From Bifidobacterium breve (lineage in GTDB: Bacteria > Actinomycetota > Acidimicrobiia > Acidimicrobiales > Ilumatobacteraceae), in NCBI GenBank assembly GCA_945889575.1, contig CAMDBY010000077.1:1-7938 (forward strand): 7,938 nt of DNA, in the 5' to 3' direction. A program made the translations under genes and the position numbers. This document shows, piece by piece, positions 7,136 through 7,938 of this stretch. A model generated the notes under the pieces. That model did no database searches. It saw only the letters and a program-made list of their open reading frames with translations, and was not told where the DNA came from. Within the stretch, counting starts at the first letter, position 1. Every line of letters starts with the position of its first letter.

Positions 7136-7207
7136 TCAATAATCATCTATTACCGAGTTGTACAGACGGCTTACTTTACATGAACGCAGTTTTACAATTC
7201 AGGGTGA
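7136..7207. other. 72 bp AT-rich gap between mftD and the glycan operon
   Basis: This is the only non-overlapping junction among the leftward genes and so the only place in the window for a promoter of the glycan operon. On the minus strand TAAAGT (7173-7178) with CTGAAT 18 nt upstream (7197-7202) is a poor -10/-35 pair, not strong enough to call. I see no convincing hairpin plus T-run terminator after mftD, so readthrough from the mftD transcript is also possible. Confidence 0.4.
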
Positions 7208-7938
7208 CTATTTGGTGCCAAGGGCACGCAAAAAGTCTGGTGGGATCACGATGTCATCGCGAGTCAGTTCTGAAATGTTTGCTATTCCAAGTCCCAACAT
7301 TGCAGAGTCAATGCCGCCACGCAAGACATCGAGCACATTCTCTACTCCGGCCTGACCGTTTGCAGCTAATCCCCACAAGTACGCGCGGCCAATCATGACT
7401 GCACGAGCACCAAGGGCAACTGCCTTCACCACATCGCTACCGCGACGTACTCCGCCATCGAGAACGATCTCAATCTGGCTTCCCACGGCATCAGCAATTG
7501 CTGGCAATGCACGAATAGGCGCTGGAGTCCCGTCCAAGTTGTTTCCACCATGGTTCGAAACAGACAAAGTGGTTGCGCCAAGGTCAACGACTCGCTTTGC
7601 GTCATCAACGCGACTGATGCCCTTCACCATGAACGGTCCGCCCCACTGGGCACGAAGCCATGCAATGTCTTCCCATGTAGGAAGAGGTGTCTGCATCCAT
7701 TCGTAATAAGCGCCAAAGAATGTCGGTGCCTTTTCGCCAGGCTTTGCCATGTTCGGCGCACTGAGATCTGGAATACGACCTGTCTTTGCAAATGCCCACA
7801 ACCATGCTGGTTTTTGAATTACTTCGGGAGCGAACTTGAGAATGGCTTTCAGGTCAATTTTCTCGGGAATAAATGGGCTTCCCCAGTCACGTCCGTTGCT
7901 GAATGACCAGTCGAGAGTAACGATGAGTCCTTTTGCAC
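7208..7938 (-). CDS. mftD: Pre-mycofactocin synthase MftD (FMN-dependent), C-terminal fragment
   Basis: The frame is open from the right edge (last full codon ends at 7936) to TAG at 7208-7210, giving the C-terminal 242 residues of a protein usually near 390. The TTG at 7799-7801 is internal, not a start: the residues before it (SFSNGRDWGSPFIPEKIDLK, then PEVIQKPAW) belong to the family. MftD is a member of the FMN alpha-hydroxyacid dehydrogenase family that oxidatively deaminates the peptide-derived intermediate AHDP to pre-mycofactocin. Visible landmarks, in fragment numbering, are the MVKG flavin-site lysine (105), SNHGGNNLDG (127-136) with catalytic H129, LDGGVRRGSDVVKA (159-172) and IGRAYLWGLAANGQAG (182-197). 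Lactate and glycolate oxidases have an arginine three residues after the histidine; here it is Asn132, as I recall for MftD. EWMQTPLPTWEDIAWLR also matches my memory of MftD rather than LldD. It runs in the same direction as the glycan operon. Confidence 0.87.
   Translation of the reverse strand, partial: AKGLIVTLDWSFSNGRDWGSPFIPEKIDLKAILKFAPEVIQKPAWLWAFAKTGRIPDLSAPNMAKPGEKAPTFFGAYYEWMQTPLPTWEDIAWLRAQWGGPFMVKGISRVDDAKRVVDLGATTLSVSNHGGNNLDGTPAPIRALPAIADAVGSQIEIVLDGGVRRGSDVVKAVALGARAVMIGRAYLWGLAANGQAGVENVLDVLRGGIDSAMLGLGIANISELTRDDIVIPPDFLRALGTK

Noticed and set aside
7173..7202. Possible sigma-70-like promoter (TAAAGT with CTGAAT upstream) for the glycan operon
   Set aside because: The hexamers match the consensus poorly and the spacing is 18 nt; in a 72 bp AT-rich gap such a match is expected by chance.
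7208..7801. Reading the flavoenzyme as a complete 197-residue protein starting at 7801
   Set aside because: The codon there is TTG within a conserved LWAF segment, and family-matching sequence continues upstream to the window edge, so the gene is cut by the window rather than short.
7395..7906. Plus-strand open frames opposite mftD
   Set aside because: They are antisense to a strongly conserved flavoenzyme, and their translations have no family resemblance.
7208..7938. L-lactate dehydrogenase / glycolate oxidase call
   Set aside because: The substrate-binding arginine after the catalytic histidine is replaced by asparagine, and the TPLPTWEDIAWLR region fits MftD better.

Overview
The window looks like an actinobacterial chromosome fragment (Actinomycetota). 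The main reasons are a partial gene that closely matches the mycofactocin maturase MftD and a glycosyltransferase of the actinobacterial MgtA / phosphatidylinositol-mannosyltransferase type. Base composition is near 50% GC by eye, low for many actinobacteria. That would fit a mid-GC aquatic lineage such as an acidimicrobial one, but this lineage guess is weak. I see no RNA genes, CRISPR arrays, insertion sequences, integrases or long repeats, and coding density is about 99%.

Layout, left to right. At 3-149 (+) lies the C-terminal tail of an alpha/beta hydrolase resembling haloalkane dehalogenases. It converges, with only 3 bp between stop codons, on a compact leftward (minus-strand) gene set covering 153-7135. 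In transcription order that set is: a two-domain glycosyltransferase (GT32-like plus GT2-like, 7135-5357); a Wzx/MATE-type polysaccharide flippase (5360-3885); an MgtA-like GT4 glycosyltransferase (3892-2699); a DUF2334 / polysaccharide-deacetylase-like protein (2702-1914); a second GT4 glycosyltransferase (1917-802); and a divergent GNAT acyltransferase (818-153). Every junction in this set overlaps (4, 8, 4, 4 and 17 bp), so it is almost certainly one translationally coupled transcript. Upstream of it, after a 72 bp gap, is the C-terminal 242 residues of MftD (7208-7938), also leftward and cut by the window edge.

Working model (inference). The six-gene set builds and exports a cell-surface glycan or glycolipid. 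Up to four glycosyltransferase domains assemble a short glycan, a deacetylase trims an acetylated sugar, a GNAT may re-acylate the product, and the flippase carries a lipid-linked intermediate across the membrane. No initiating phosphoglycosyltransferase, no Wzy polymerase and no nucleotide-sugar synthesis gene is present, which favours a short glycolipid or a locus that continues elsewhere. Whether MftD is functionally tied to this glycan operon or only sits next to it cannot be decided here. Neither mftE nor a standard mftF follows mftD on its downstream side, so the immediate neighbours differ from the classic mftABCDEF order.
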